Shown one piece after another: positions 21,844-33,839 of a DNA stretch of 64,000 bases. The stretch is from the NCBI GenBank assembly GCA_024364735.1, contig JAGFNQ010000834.1, positions 204,297 to 268,296 of the forward strand, read 5' to 3'. The notes beneath the pieces are model-generated. The model was given only the letters and a program-made list of their open reading frames with translations. It made no database searches and was not told the DNA's origin. The position numbers and the translations under genes were made by a program. The stretch's first letter is position 1; every line of letters begins with the position of its first letter. The DNA comes from Boesenbergia rotunda. Its lineage: Eukaryota; Streptophyta; Magnoliopsida; Zingiberales; Zingiberaceae.

Positions 21844-24800
21844 ATGACGAGGATCAACGACGTTCCAACCGCCATCCCTCACGCCGAGAAGCCGGAGAAA
21901 TTCGCCGGAGCCGATTTCAAGAGATGGCAGCAGAAGATGCTGTTCTACTTAACCACGCTAAACCTTGTACGGTTTTTGCGTGATGACCCACCAGCCGCTG
22001 GGAAAATAATTCCGAGAGTCAGGCTGCTCGCGAAGCGTGGTCACATGGGGATTTTCGGTGCCGCAACTACGTTCTCAATGCACTGGACAATGCATTGTAC
22101 AGCGTATTTAGCGTAATTGAGACAGCCAAATCCCTGTGGGAATCTCTGGAGAAGAAATACAAAACCGAAAACGCCGGACTGAAGAAATTCATCGTCGGCC
22201 GATTTTTGGATTTCAAGATGGTGGATTCCAGAAGCATAATGTCTCAAGTCCAAGACATGCAAATAATAATGCATGATCTGGACGCCGAAGGCATGCCACT
22301 AAACGAATCATTCAAGGTGGCCGTGGTAATCGAGAAACTCCCTCCGTCGTGGAAGGATTTCAAAAATTACCTGAAGCACAAGCAAAAGGAGATGACACTT
22401 GAAGACCTGATCCTAAAGCTGCGCATAGAGGAGGATAACCAAAAATTTTCCGACTCTAAAGGAACAAAGCGGACAGTTGACGAGATGTCCAACTTGGCGG
22501 AACCGAGAGCCAAGAAGCCGAAACAACCAATCAAGAAGGCTCAAGGCAAATTCAAGGGGTCCTGCTACAACTGCGGAAAGTCAGGACACATGTCCAAAGA
22601 CTGCAGACGTCCGAAGAAGCCAACCAAAGGCCGGAAGGATGTTGCAAACCAGGTCGCAACTTCCAACGAAATGGACCTGGACCTCGCTGCGGTCGTGTTT
22701 GAAGCTAATACGGTGGTGGACAACCCGAGGCAGTGGTGGATCGATACTGGAGCAACACGCCATATCTGTTCAGATAAGGCGTTGTTCTCCACGTATACCC
22801 CGATAAGCGGAAGAACGCTCTTTATGGGCAATTCCACTTCATCCCCGATTGTTGGACTTGGGAAAGTAGTTCTGAAAATGACATCCGGAAAGGAGCTAAC
22901 TCTCATTGATGTGCTCCATGTTCCCGACATCAGGAAGAACTTAGTTTCTGGAGCGACACTTGTTAAAGCCGGCTTCAAATTGGTGTTCCAGTCCAACAAC
23001 TTTATACTTACGAAGAACTGTGTCTTCATAGGTAAGGGATACTTGGAACAAAATCTGTTCAAGATGGTTGTAATGACTGTACACCGTGAATTTAATGGTA
23101 ATAAAATAAAAGCTTCCAGCTATGTTGTTGAGTGTTTTTATTTATGGCATGATCGACTCGGACATGTTAACAATAATATACTAAAACGTCTCGTCAAGCT
23201 AAATTTATTACCGAACATCGATATTGACGAAATGCACAAATGTGAAGTGTGCGTGGAAGCGAAAATGACGAGACTACCCTTTCACTCGTGGAAAGGTCAA
23301 CGACGCCTCTAGAATTAATACATAGTGATCTATGTGATTTAAAATTCGTGCAAACTAGAGGAGGTAAAAAGTACTTCGTTACTTTTATCGATGACTGCAC
23401 GAGGTTTTGTTATGTCTTTCTTTTAAGAAGTAAAGATGAAGCCTTAGAAGCTTTTAGAACCTATAAAACTGAAGTTGAGAATCAACTTAATAAACGAATT
23501 AAAACAATTCGTAGCGATAGAGGTGGAGAATATGGTGCACCGTTTGATGAATTCTGCTCAGAATTTGGCATTATTCATCAGACAACGGCGCCCTACTCAC
23601 CCCAATCGAATGGCGTTGCCGAACGTAAAAATCGGACACTGAAAGAAATGATGAATGCTTTGCTAATAAATTCAGGCTTACCCCAGAACTTGTGGGGGGA
23701 AGCTATATTATTAGCAAACCACATTCTCAATAAAATCCCTCACAAGAAAAATGACAAAACGCCATATGAACTATGGAAAGGCCGCGAGCCGTCATACAAA
23801 TACTTGAAAGTGTGGGGGTGCTTAGCAAAGGTCGAAGTACCTAAGTCAAAGCAAGTAAAGATCGGACCTAAAACGTTCGATGCGATATTTGTCGGATATG
23901 CCCAAAACAGTAGTGCATATCGCTTCATAGTTCATAAGTCAGACATTCCTGATATTCATGTGGGTACAACCATTGAATCTCGGAATGTAATATTTTTTGA
24001 AGACGTGTTCCCAAATAAAAAGGGAAACGTTCAAAGTGATGACAACGAAAGTCCAAACGAAAATAACATTCCAGAACTTAGTTGTCATAAAAGGACTATT
24101 GACGATCAAATCGAAGAGCCACGACGGAGCAAACGGGCTAGAGTTGAGAAATCGTTCGGGCTGGATTTCATGACTTTTATGTCGGAAATGGAGCCAAGAA
24201 CATTAAGTGAAGCTCTCTCTGGTCCCGATGCCCCATTGTGGAAAGAAGCAGTCAATAGTGAAATCGAGTCCATCATGAATAACCATACTTGGGAATTAGT
24301 AGGCCTTCCTTCTGGTACTAAACCATTAGGTTGTAAGTGGATACTAAAACGCAAGTATAAAGCTGATGGATCAGTTGACAAGTATAAGGCCAGACTTGTA
24401 GCCAAAGGGTACAAGCAAAAGGAAGGCTTAGATTACTTCGATACCTACTCACCGGTGACAAGGATTACGTCCATACGAGTGCTGATAGTTATAGCAGCAC
24501 TGTATGACCTTGAAATACACCAAATGGATGTTAAAACTGCGTTCTTAAATGGTGAATTGAAAGAAGAAATCTACATGGAGCAACCCGAGGGGTTCGTAGC
24601 TCCGGGAAAAGAGGACAAGGTGTGTCGACTTGTTAAGTCGTTGTACGGACTTAAACAAGCACCCAAACAGTGGCACGAAAAATTTGACAAAATAATGCTG
24701 TTAAACGAATTCAAAATAAATGAATGTGACAAATGCATTTATGTCAAAAGCACACCTGAAAGCTATGTAATCGTCTATCTATACGTAGACGATATGCTTA

Positions 24801-25736
24801 TAATGGGAAGAAATCATGATATAATCATGAATACTAAGAAAATGTTGACCAGGAATTTCGACATGAAAGATATGGGTCTAGCAGATGTCATATTGAGAAT
24901 TAAAATTCTTAAGACATCCGATGGGATAGTTTTAAAACAATCCCATTATGTAGAGTCAATATTGAAAAGGTTCAATACATACGACCTCTCTACTGTCAAA
25001 ACGCCGATGGATCTAAGTCAACACTTAGCAAAAAACCATGGTGAGCCCATATCACAATTGGAATATTCTCGGATAATAGGCAGTTTGATGTATCTCACAA
25101 ACTGCACTCGCCCGGATATTGCCTGTGTGGTCAACAAATTGAGTCGTTTCACGAGTAATCCAAACGACACTCATTGGAAAGCATTAATGCGAGTTCTTAG
25201 ATATTTGAAATATACTATGAACTACGGATTACATTATGGAAAGTATCCCGCTGTCTTAGAGGGATATTGTGATGTTAATTGGATATCGGATACAAAAGAC
25301 TCTAAATCCACTAGTGGATATGTATTCACGATCGGTGGGGGAGCGGTGTCTTGGAAATCCACTAATTAAGCAGACGTGCATTGCTCGGTCTACTATGGAA
25401 TCCGAGTTTATAGCACTTGACAAAGCAGCTGAAGAAGCTGAATGGCTGCGGAACTTCTTGGAAGATATTCCGAGCTGGATGAAACCTGTGCCCGCCGTAC
25501 TTATCCACTGTGATAGTCAATCGGCGATTGGAAGGGCACAGAGTAGCATGTACAATGGTAAGTCATGACATATACGCCGTCAACATAATACCATTAGGCA
25601 GTTGATCTCGAATGGAGTGATTGCAATCGATTATGTCAAATCTAAAGATAATTTGGCAGATCCCCTTACAAAGGGGCTAAATCGAGATCAAGTACACTGC
25701 TCATCAAGAGGAATGGGATTAAAAATCTACAACTAA
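21844..25736 (+). pseudogene. Copia gag-pol polyprotein, frameshifted
   Basis: Domains in order: gag from the ATG at 21844, CCHC zinc knuckle CYNCGKSGHMSKDC (about 22562-22605), protease WIDTGATRHIC (about 22739-22770), GAG-pre-integrase and integrase (WHDRLGH, CEVC, IHSDL, RSDRGGEY, NGVAERKNRT; about 23140-23950), reverse transcriptase with YLYVDDM (about 24779-24800), RNase H (about 25240-25640), stop at 25734. The frame is broken in four places: a one-base loss near 22001, a one-base loss near 23290, a four-base insertion near 25366, and a TGA at about 25573 that looks like a CGA-to-TGA transition. The element cannot make a complete polyprotein. Best fit is a Tnt1/Tork-like Copia; lineage uncertain. 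Confidence 0.93.
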
Positions 25737-26287
25737 AAACGGCTGTAGCGGTAACCCAACCTTGTTGATTGGAGATCCCAAGATCTTGGTTCAATGGGAC
25801 AACGAAGTTACAGAAGTTGTGTAACAGTACAAGAGATGTGTTACCTCTATCCCAAACCTAGGATAAATTGGTGCTGTCCTATCACATGTAGTGAGGTTAA
25901 GCATATACTTTTAATGACTTCTATACCTTTATAAGGTAGAGTATGGTAGGATACTCTAGATAGAAGTGTCACCTATGTGAGTGTGAAGACAGACCGCTTC
26001 AATGAAACACTCATGAATCCAAGAAGGTGTCCATGGCCGAAACGGAACCAACCATGAGAACCAAAAGTAGGGGAGATAAGTCTCTGTGTGGGTGTTATTG
26101 TCTTAGTATACACCAACAGCTGAGCAGTTCAAGACATCACGTTCACTGCGCAGCCTAGTATACTCGATAACATTCCACTACGGAAGGTTCAAAGCCACAA
26201 GCTACCTCTCCCGATGCTTTGACTTATCAATTGGACTCTTGTAAAAGTGTCAACATGCATACATTAATTTCCATTCATGTGGGGGAT

Positions 26288-27068
26288 TGTTGGATATGAT
26301 TTTGATGCCATCGATCGTTGAAAGTCAAGTTTGACTTCAAAATCGAAATCTACGTTTTGCGTAGATAAATCTGGACTATTTATTTGCTCAAAACCGAATA
26401 AGGGTGAATGAAAAATTAATTGTTCAAAATACGCTCAATGGTGGCCGTCGGATCAAAGATCTGGACAGATCGCAAGAAGGTGCGATCTGGAGCGTCGGAT
26501 CAAAGATCTGAATGTGAAGAGGGAGAATGGATCTGAGGCCTCGGATTAAATGTTCTAATCTGACGGCCGAGATCAAGATGGATCTGAAAAGTTATAACTC
26601 TTCAGATCAAGGGACGAGATTAAATGACCTTTAAAGGGTTATGAACTGATGGTTCGGATCAGTCCTCACCAAGAGTCACTTGCCTCTTCACCTACTATAT
26701 AAAGGATCCCTCCTTTGGAAATATTCATTCATTCAATCATTCGAAGCATTCAAGTATCTAAGCATTAGAGAGCTCATCTTCTACATCGAGAGTCCGAAAA
26801 TTCTACGGAAAAGTTCGCCAGTCTCGGAATTTGAAGTGCTACTATTCCGAGACGACGTCGTTGTATCTTGGGAACGAATTGCTGCTATCCGTGAGCACCG
26901 TAGCGGAGCAATATCGTTTTACGGAGATAGTGTCCAACACTAGCCTCGACGTAAACAAATTCAGTTTGCTACCTCCCGGCAGCAACCTCCCGGAAGTTCC
27001 GACGGTCGAGTAAAATCGACTAAGTCAAATACCGCGGAGATTACAAAAAAGTCACAGGACCGCTAACA
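26288..27068 (+). repeat. 3' LTR of the complete Copia
   Basis: 781 bp, preceded by the polypurine tract at about 26279-26287. It ends 'cgctaaca', then the target-site duplication. It differs from the 5' LTR only by transitions, by eye. It carries its own TATA-like box (about 26691-26705), oriented toward the gene starting at 27498. Confidence 0.95.
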
Positions 27069-27073
27069 GTTGC

Positions 27074-27497
27074 GAGCTTGCATGCAGTCTCTGCGGCCGC
27101 TAATTGTGAGCTCCCGGCTTGCATGGCCTCGCCGACCGCGAGCTCGCAGCCTTCGCGGCTGTGATTTTGTCCTGGGTGCAGCTGGTTACTGCAGTTCGAG
27201 GAGCTGCGAGGGTTTCTGTTGATTATTTCAGTTCGTTGGAAAGTCACTGTAAGAGGGGAAACTGGATGGATGATTTTTAAATATAGTAAAAGAGGGATTC
27301 TATCCGATAGATTCTTGTGCAATTAATTCTTTTTGGTGGTGCTACAGCGGGGAGTAAACAGTCGGGCATTAAAGTCAGCGGCAGCTCATTATTGAAGGAT
27401 TAGCTAGATTCAAAACTGCGATGAATCCCCTCCTCGTTCTCCACTGAGCACGCAGTAAACAAAGAGAGCGCCGCGGTCAGAGAAGCTCCGTTACTTA
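27074..27497 (+). promoter_or_regulatory. Upstream region of the SSL gene
   Basis: The 424 bp between the Copia 3' LTR and the start codon must hold the native core promoter and 5' UTR, unless transcription starts in the LTR. A TATA-like 'tttaaatatagtaa' lies at 27276-27289, about 210 bp before the ATG. GC-rich sequence at 27060-27200 and 27460-27497 surrounds it. No precise transcription start can be read from the sequence. Confidence 0.35.
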
Positions 27498-29609
27498 ATG
27501 GTGACTCCGGCTGTGTTTCTCGCCGGAATAGTCCTAACCGCAGCGCTCTACTGCGGGCTGGACCCGTTTGGCCGAAGCCCCATGGCGAATTTCCCCGGCT
27601 TCGAGACGTTCCCCTACGATCTGCCGTCGTGGTCCGAGGTCCCCCGTGTGCGGGACGAGGGCGACCGGCTCCGGGGAGCGGAGGTCAGGTTCCTCAACCA
27701 GGTGAAGGGACCGGAGAGCATCGCTTTCGACCCGCAGGGCCGCGGGCCATACACCGGCGTCGACGACGGCCGGGTGGTTTTCTGGAACGGGGAGTCCTGG
27801 TCAGATTTCGCCTACACTTCGCTCAATAGGTAAGAAGGTTCCGTGATTTTGCTCAATTTCTCTCCATTGGCTCCATTGATCAACCAGGCAAAACTTCAAA
27901 TGTGTCCTTGCAAGATTTTTGGTTAATTTGGATTCATGAACAGACCTCGTACCTCTCAAGATTTTTCTTCCATGTTTAGATGTGCAAAATCCAGTTCGAG
28001 ATCCTTGTTTTTCTTTGCAGGACAGAAATATGCGACCCGGACCCAGCCCCTTTTAGTCACATAAAGATTGAACATATCTGTGGACGACCGTTGGGTCTTA
28101 GATTTGATAAGAAAACAGGAGATTTGTATATTGCTGATGCCTATTTCGGCTTGCTCAAAGTAGGCCCGCAAGGTGGCATTGCTGCGACACTAACAACGGA
28201 AGCTGAAGGGGTTCCGTTCGGGTTCACAAATGACTTGGCTATAGACGACGAAGGTATTGTTTACTTCACAGACAGTAGCGCGAACTACCACAGAAGGTAT
28301 TTCTTTCCTTTCCCAAAATTCTAAGAATTTGTTTGCATTTATAGACGTTATTGGCTGTTCATTATTGGCCGGCATCATTATCCATCCAACTACTGTAGTT
28401 TTTTGTTTGCAGATAATTTGCTTCGGAAAGATGAAAAGAATAAAATATTATCAAGTTCATTAAACAAACTGTTTTTCTCTACAACCTCGTACCTTATATA
28501 AGCACTGAGCGGTTGGTCATATAGCTAGAGAAAAAAAATCCACTCTAAGGATACCTGTAATCCTAAGCAACAAACAGAGATCTATAGGACAGTTCTTGAT
28601 GTTCAGGCTGCATAAGCCTTAGTTGGCTTAGTTTCGCAGTTTTAAATGGTTGCTTCATTTTCTTTTGTTGTTTTGTCATTAGTTTTTGCATTTAGATTTG
28701 ACCATTCTTTTTAATCTTGAATTTCTCAATTCCAATGGTTCTTTGCGTTGTTACCAATCCTCCATCGACTCTAGAAATGTAAACAAACTTATTTGGACAT
28801 GCATTGCTGAATTACCATTTCCTATGGGCATAATAGATAAAAAAAAAAAACATTCACCCATCAGTAGCAGAATCTGCAAAAATCTTGAATTGCTACTCAG
28901 AATCACATGTTTATGAGCTGTGAATTCGGAGGAAAAGTCGAATCACATGTTTGTTTCCAGGAATTTCTTGCAATTAATATTTACTGGGGAATCTTCTGGG
29001 AGGCTTTTAAAATACGACTCAACTACCAAAGTGACGACTGTCCTGCTCCGGGACCTTCAATTTCCAAATGGTGTGACTCTAAGCAAGGATGAAACATTCC
29101 TGCTGTTCTCTGAAGCACGTCTCAGGTTGGTGGTCTCTGACTATCTCATTCTACTTATCCAACTGCATAAATTAAGAAACAAGGAAGAAAAAAATATATG
29201 CATATGCAAATGTAGGTTGACCAGGTACTGGCTGAAGGGAGAAAAGGCAGGGACCTCAGAAGATTTTGTTATCCTTCCTGGATATGCAGATAATGTGAGA
29301 ACTAACGATAAGGGTGAATTCTGGGTAGCAATTCATTGCCATCATAATAAGTATGTAGATTTCCTCAGCAAGCACCGGTACCTGAGGAAACTTCTTCTCA
29401 GGCTTCCTATTTCGATAAAATATACCTACCTTTTACTGATTGGAGGCAGACTCCACGGGGTGGCCATTAAATACAGTCCAAATGGGGAGATAATTGAGAC
29501 TTTGGAGGACAGGGAAGGAAAAACAGTAAAAGCAGTCAGTGAGGTAGAGGAGAAGGATGGCAAGCTTTGGTTGGGATCCGTCCTGATGCCTTACATTGCT
29601 GTCTACTGA
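27498..29609 (+). CDS. Strictosidine synthase-like (SSL/APMAP-type) protein
   Basis: Four coding exons, all GT/AG: 27498-27829, 28021-28296, 28961-29125 and 29216-29609. They give 388 aa, a usual length for plant strictosidine-synthase-like proteins. A hydrophobic N-terminal segment (residues about 4-18, VFLAGIVLTAALYCG) suggests a signal or membrane anchor into the secretory system. Family signatures follow: GPESIAFDPQGRGPYTGV, CGRPLGLRFDK and LYIADAYFGLLKV, then FTNDLAIDDEGIVYFTDSS, LQFPNGVTLSKDE and the C-terminal LWLGSVLMPYIAVY. The fold is a six-bladed beta-propeller. Most plant members are not strictosidine synthases and their substrates are unknown, so I do not infer alkaloid synthesis. 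The ATG fits the GC-rich exon 1 and the hydrophobic leader. The model is intact, with no stop or frameshift. Confidence 0.93.
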
Positions 29610-30780
29610 TCGTATTCCAGGCGTAGCACGAGGCAGTGGTTCAAAGCTACACAATAAATGCCAAGGGTGTTGGTGTTAAGATGCTGATGGTTTGTCTGCT
29701 GTTCAAGTTATTTTAATTGTACAAGTAATCAGTCAAACAGAGAGAGTGCTAGTTGCTTGCTGTTATTGGGCACAGATAATAAACTTTTTAATTTATCCCG
29801 TGATTAATAAAAAGGCATACTGGCCCCTATCTTGGAGCTAGCTATGCATGTAATTTGTTTCCATGGTGCTAGATTCGTTGAGTTAATAGCATTTTGCCTT
29901 CTTTCTGTTGATGCTGCTTTCTTCCTGTTCATTTAGAATCAGCAGGTTGCTAAGAACGAGTTCATTGGATCCCCGTGCAGGCATCACATATATTGATCTC
30001 CACAAACAATCGGCTGGTTGCTGAAGATGTTTTGGTTTTCGACTGTAGTTTTAATCTATTGTGATGCTGTAGGAACGTAGATTTTAATTATTTTTTTAAT
30101 AATTTTTATTTTTTTATATTTAAGACATTTTAAGTATTTTTGATATTTTTAATTTTTATATTTTATATTTTGAATGAGTTTAAATATTTTAGGATTGTGA
30201 TTATTTTTCCTTTTTATAGGATTTCTTTTTATATATTTTTTCTTATTTATTTTTATATATTTTTCATATTAAATTATATCCTTTTATACTTATTTTCATA
30301 GAAAATTATATTCATTCTTATTAATTTTAGTATTAAATTAATTTTTTAAATAATTTTTATGATTATTATTAAAAGTATGTAAACCCATTTATATTCTTTC
30401 ATATTCATTTTCATATTAAATTATATCTTTTTTTATTTATTTTTATATTAAATTAATTTTTTATTTATAAAAATCTATTTTAACTGGTTCGAGTGTAACA
30501 TCTAGATTTATCGTTTTATTGGTGATCATTCATTCAATGTGAACTTAGAGTTTGTTGAACAGCCAACTGCAAACCTGGAGAACAATTAAACATAAGGGCC
30601 AACAAATTAAAGCAACCGACAATCCTATTCGGTCTAAATTTTGTGGAGAATAGTTTGGTCCAGTCCATGTGGCAGCATAACAGGGCTGATGGTTGTGAAA
30701 TTACATTATCACCCTTGAACAGCAACGCAGCGAGCCAACTGTTTAAAGCCGTGTTTTGACTGTGGTTGTCTGTGGCAGCC
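29610..30780. other. Intergenic region with AT-rich tract
   Basis: The 3' UTR of the SSL gene should occupy the first few hundred bases ('aataaac' and 'attaataaaa' words near 29776 and 29804). At 30080-30480 the sequence is almost entirely T and A, with repeated 'tttttatattt' and 'ttttcatatt' words. It is low-complexity and has no coding content. Confidence 0.5.
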
Positions 30781-32946
30781 AAGCAGCCAAACAAATTTCG
30801 TCCTCTCCCTCCATCGACTTTTGGGGCCCTGGATCATTCTCCTTTCTGCGATGTCGCACCTGCTTCTTCGTCGATAGAGTTAGTTGAGCCACTCGTTGGT
30901 CCTTTCGTCATCGTTACTACCGTAGTTTGATGACCCGATCCTGGGTCGCTGCCTCGGCCCTTTCAATTTCATCGAACTTTTGATTGCTTATCTCTCAAGG
31001 GATCGGGGCATCAGAATCTACGTAATTTCTTGGTGCGTGCGAATTTGGTACCTTCACTTTTCAATCGTCTGGAAGTGGGATGGCTCCCCTCCCCACCGCC
31101 TTCCAGGATTTATTCTTTTCCATGGATTAGGATCCAGGTCCGTAGTCTTGCAAATTGTGATTAGCGGAAATTTATTTGCAGGTGGGAAGTAACTTATCCT
31201 ACGTAAAAGATTTGATTGAGTTGGGGTTTTATGTGAAATGTTGAACGAATTCTTATTCTTATCGCTGCATGCTCTATTTCGTATGACAAAGGAGTAATAT
31301 TTGATCGTATATTTGTTCATCTCACTGTTTTGGTTGGAACTTTTCTGTTAGCTTGACTTTTGAAATCTGCGTGTTATACGGATTTGTTTTCAACTTTCTT
31401 TGAATACTAGTTTAGTGAAAAATACCGCTCGTCGATTCATAATCTCGGTGTGTTTGTTATGATTATTCCTGGTGTTTTCTGTATGCTTACAAAATGAATA
31501 TTTTTGGTAGTACACGTTCAATTTGATGCTACAATCGAAGTAAGGATCTCATCTTTCATTTTGTGAATGAGCAAAAATTGATCGCCTGCAAAGAGAGCTT
31601 TCGCTGGTGATGCTGTAAAACAATTTCAAGATTTGTTATTTGGGTACGGTAGTTTACTGGTATCATGATTCTGCCAAATATAATACATATCAAACAAGTC
31701 CAAAAATTAGAATTGGGTCTCCCAAATGCTTGATGTTTTCTGTTGATTGAGTCTCGTTTTTAATTAGAGTCAGGTTGAGATTGTGCATAAGCTTCCTCTT
31801 GTGGAATATGCATACCTAATGTTTGCATATGTAAATTTGTTGAGATCTGTTTATCATTTGAAGTATCTTCGAAAGTCCCATTTATTCTCTTGTTTGCAGA
31901 AGGAGCCTATTCTACTCCAAACTTTTGCATTACAAAAACCTTAAGCTTCTTCCCTGCTCTAGTTTGCCGCAGGAAAAAAAAAATTAACACCTCCCCACAT
32001 AACTTCTTGTTTTAGTAAACGCCTTGGCCCAGGGTATGGCTGAGTTGGCTAGCATGTGGTAGTATTGCTTACAATGGACATGAGTCGAATCTCGGTAAAA
32101 CCGTGTATACGCCCTCCCACATGCTGGCCAATTGATTTACCTCTCTATGGATGGTTGTGGAGCCAGCCGTGTGGGATGCCTGGGTCAGCGTATGACCTTT
32201 TGCTGCAATTATTTTAGTAAACGCCAGCTTTAAGACAGCTGTAAAGTGTCAATGCTATTGGGCTGTTCTTCAGCTGGATAAAGTGAATTCAGAAAAGTTA
32301 ATTTTCTGGGATAAGTGTTCTACTAGACACCAAAATGTTTACCTCTAATGCTATTCATCTTTAAATTGTGAGAATTCAATCTCACCTTGGCAAAATGTTG
32401 ATGTTTGTTATGCTTCTAGAAATTGAACTTACGTAAATGTTGAGGACCGTTTGGTGATTCATTTCTTATAATCATGTGATAGTTTTCTTGGTTGATTTTA
32501 CCATTCTCTCTTATATCATTTATCTGCTACCGTTTTGGGTCAGCTAGTTTAGCCACACATCCATTATTAAGCAATCAACTAGTCTCTTGTCTAGTGTCAG
32601 CCTCTCAGGTGAGAAAAGTCATGTATATTGTATTTCATCAAGTGATGGATTAATCTAGTATAAGTGACATGACATGGTTTATCTTGTAACTTTGAGGAGA
32701 CCAAGGCACACAATATGTATGACTTTTAGCAAGTTGTGATTTCTAGGAAACAAGTGACTTAACTTTTATTTGTTTCTCAGAAATCATTGCCACTATGCTT
32801 TTCTTTACACATTATCTTAATTTCTGCTTTCCAGGGAGCATCCTTTTTCATCTCAATAATTATTCTACATTAAAGGGCAATACATTCAACGCAAGAGTCT
32901 TATCCTTCCCTGAAAATAGAAGATATTTAATGCTGTTATACTGCAG
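30560..32946 (+). promoter_or_regulatory. Promoter, 5' UTR exon(s) and 5' UTR intron of the START gene
   Basis: The start-codon exon opens right after a good acceptor ('tactgcag' ending at 32946), so there must be at least one non-coding leader exon upstream. The CT- and GC-richer stretch at 30790-31140 is the best candidate, with possible donors such as 'ccaggtccgtag' at about 31132. The rest is T-rich intron-like sequence. It contains one complete SINE. Exact leader exon ends cannot be fixed without transcript data. Confidence 0.45.
32024..32211 (+). mobile_element. Complete tRNA-derived SINE with 14-bp TSD
   Basis: 188 bp flanked by the exact 14-bp duplication TTTTAGTAAACGCC (32010-32023 and 32212-32225). 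The head has box A 'tggctgagttggctagc' and box B 'gagtcgaatctcgg'. The tail is short and ends T-rich. It is a different family from the SINEs at 20255-20745. It sits in the inferred 5' UTR intron of the START-domain gene, on the sense strand. Confidence 0.9.
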
Positions 32947-32948
32947 AG

Positions 32949-33799
32949 ATGGAGAAGAAAAGGAAGATTCTGGAACTAAGAGAGAGGCTGGACAAAACTC
33001 TTGAATTGCCTGATCTTGCAAATGAAGAGTCTGTCAAGTTACTGGTCGAGAATCAACTTCGTTGCCCTTCTTTCTCTCATGTCAAAGGTTGATTAAGTAT
33101 CTGATGCATCTGCAGATGGTCTCTTTTCATTTATTTGATTAATTCATGGTCTCTATTTGTGTGATAGAATCTTGGTTAGGTTGCTCGTCGATGTTCTTTG
33201 ATTATTACAAGTTGGACAAAACTTTTCCTAGTTGGTGTATGGATCTTTTATAATATTCAGAACACATTCATGAATTGCTATTATTTAATTTTTGAGTGTG
33301 CAGATGCTATGCAGTACTTGATTTAGCAGAAGTTGAATATGATATATATCTACATCTTATATAAAGTGTACCTGTGTATTTGAGTTAATGACTATGCAAA
33401 TTCAGTGTCTTCTTTAGATTCTATGGTTATTAGTTCAAGATATCACCAATAGGAATGTTAATTATCATCCGAAATTGGATGTTAGATAATAGAAAGTCTC
33501 ATTTCTCCCCCAAAAAAGTGTAAAACCTGTAATGTCCTTTATGTGATGCTCTACTTGTCTTGGCTTATACCTTCTTGGAATTGCATTTATATGCACTATA
33601 TTTATCTGGTTTTGTATCTGTCTTTAGCATCAGATTTTGAAGACATTGTAGGAAAGAGGACGAAGCAAGTCACTAATTTTGTTGAAATGCTTCGGAGTGC
33701 TTCTGAAAATGGACAGAATAAATCACATGAGCTACATGCTGATTGGAAGGTAAACTAATACTCTGAATTCACTTGAGATGCTCGAACCGGTTTATGAGC

Positions 33800-33839
<40 letters not shown>

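Larger units (their letters stand above)
20901..27073 (+). mobile_element. Structurally complete Copia element, TSD GTTGC
   Basis: Two 781-bp LTRs (20906-21686 and 26288-27068), both TGTTGG...AACA, are flanked by the exact duplication GTTGC (20901-20905 and 27069-27073). A polypurine tract 'tgtgggggat' precedes the 3' LTR. Comparing the LTRs by eye gives 17 differences, all transitions, and no indel (about 2.2%). At an assumed 1.3e-8 substitutions per site per year that is under one million years. The interior carries a single Copia gag-pol on the + strand, now disabled. Downstream of the 5' LTR, where a tRNA-Met-type primer site would be expected, there is only 'tggtgcaatt' 15 bp away. Confidence 0.96.

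Noticed and set aside
27498..29609. Calling the gene a true strictosidine synthase
   Set aside because: Family-wide motifs are present, but most plant homologues lack this activity, and I could not establish the catalytic glutamate from sequence alone.
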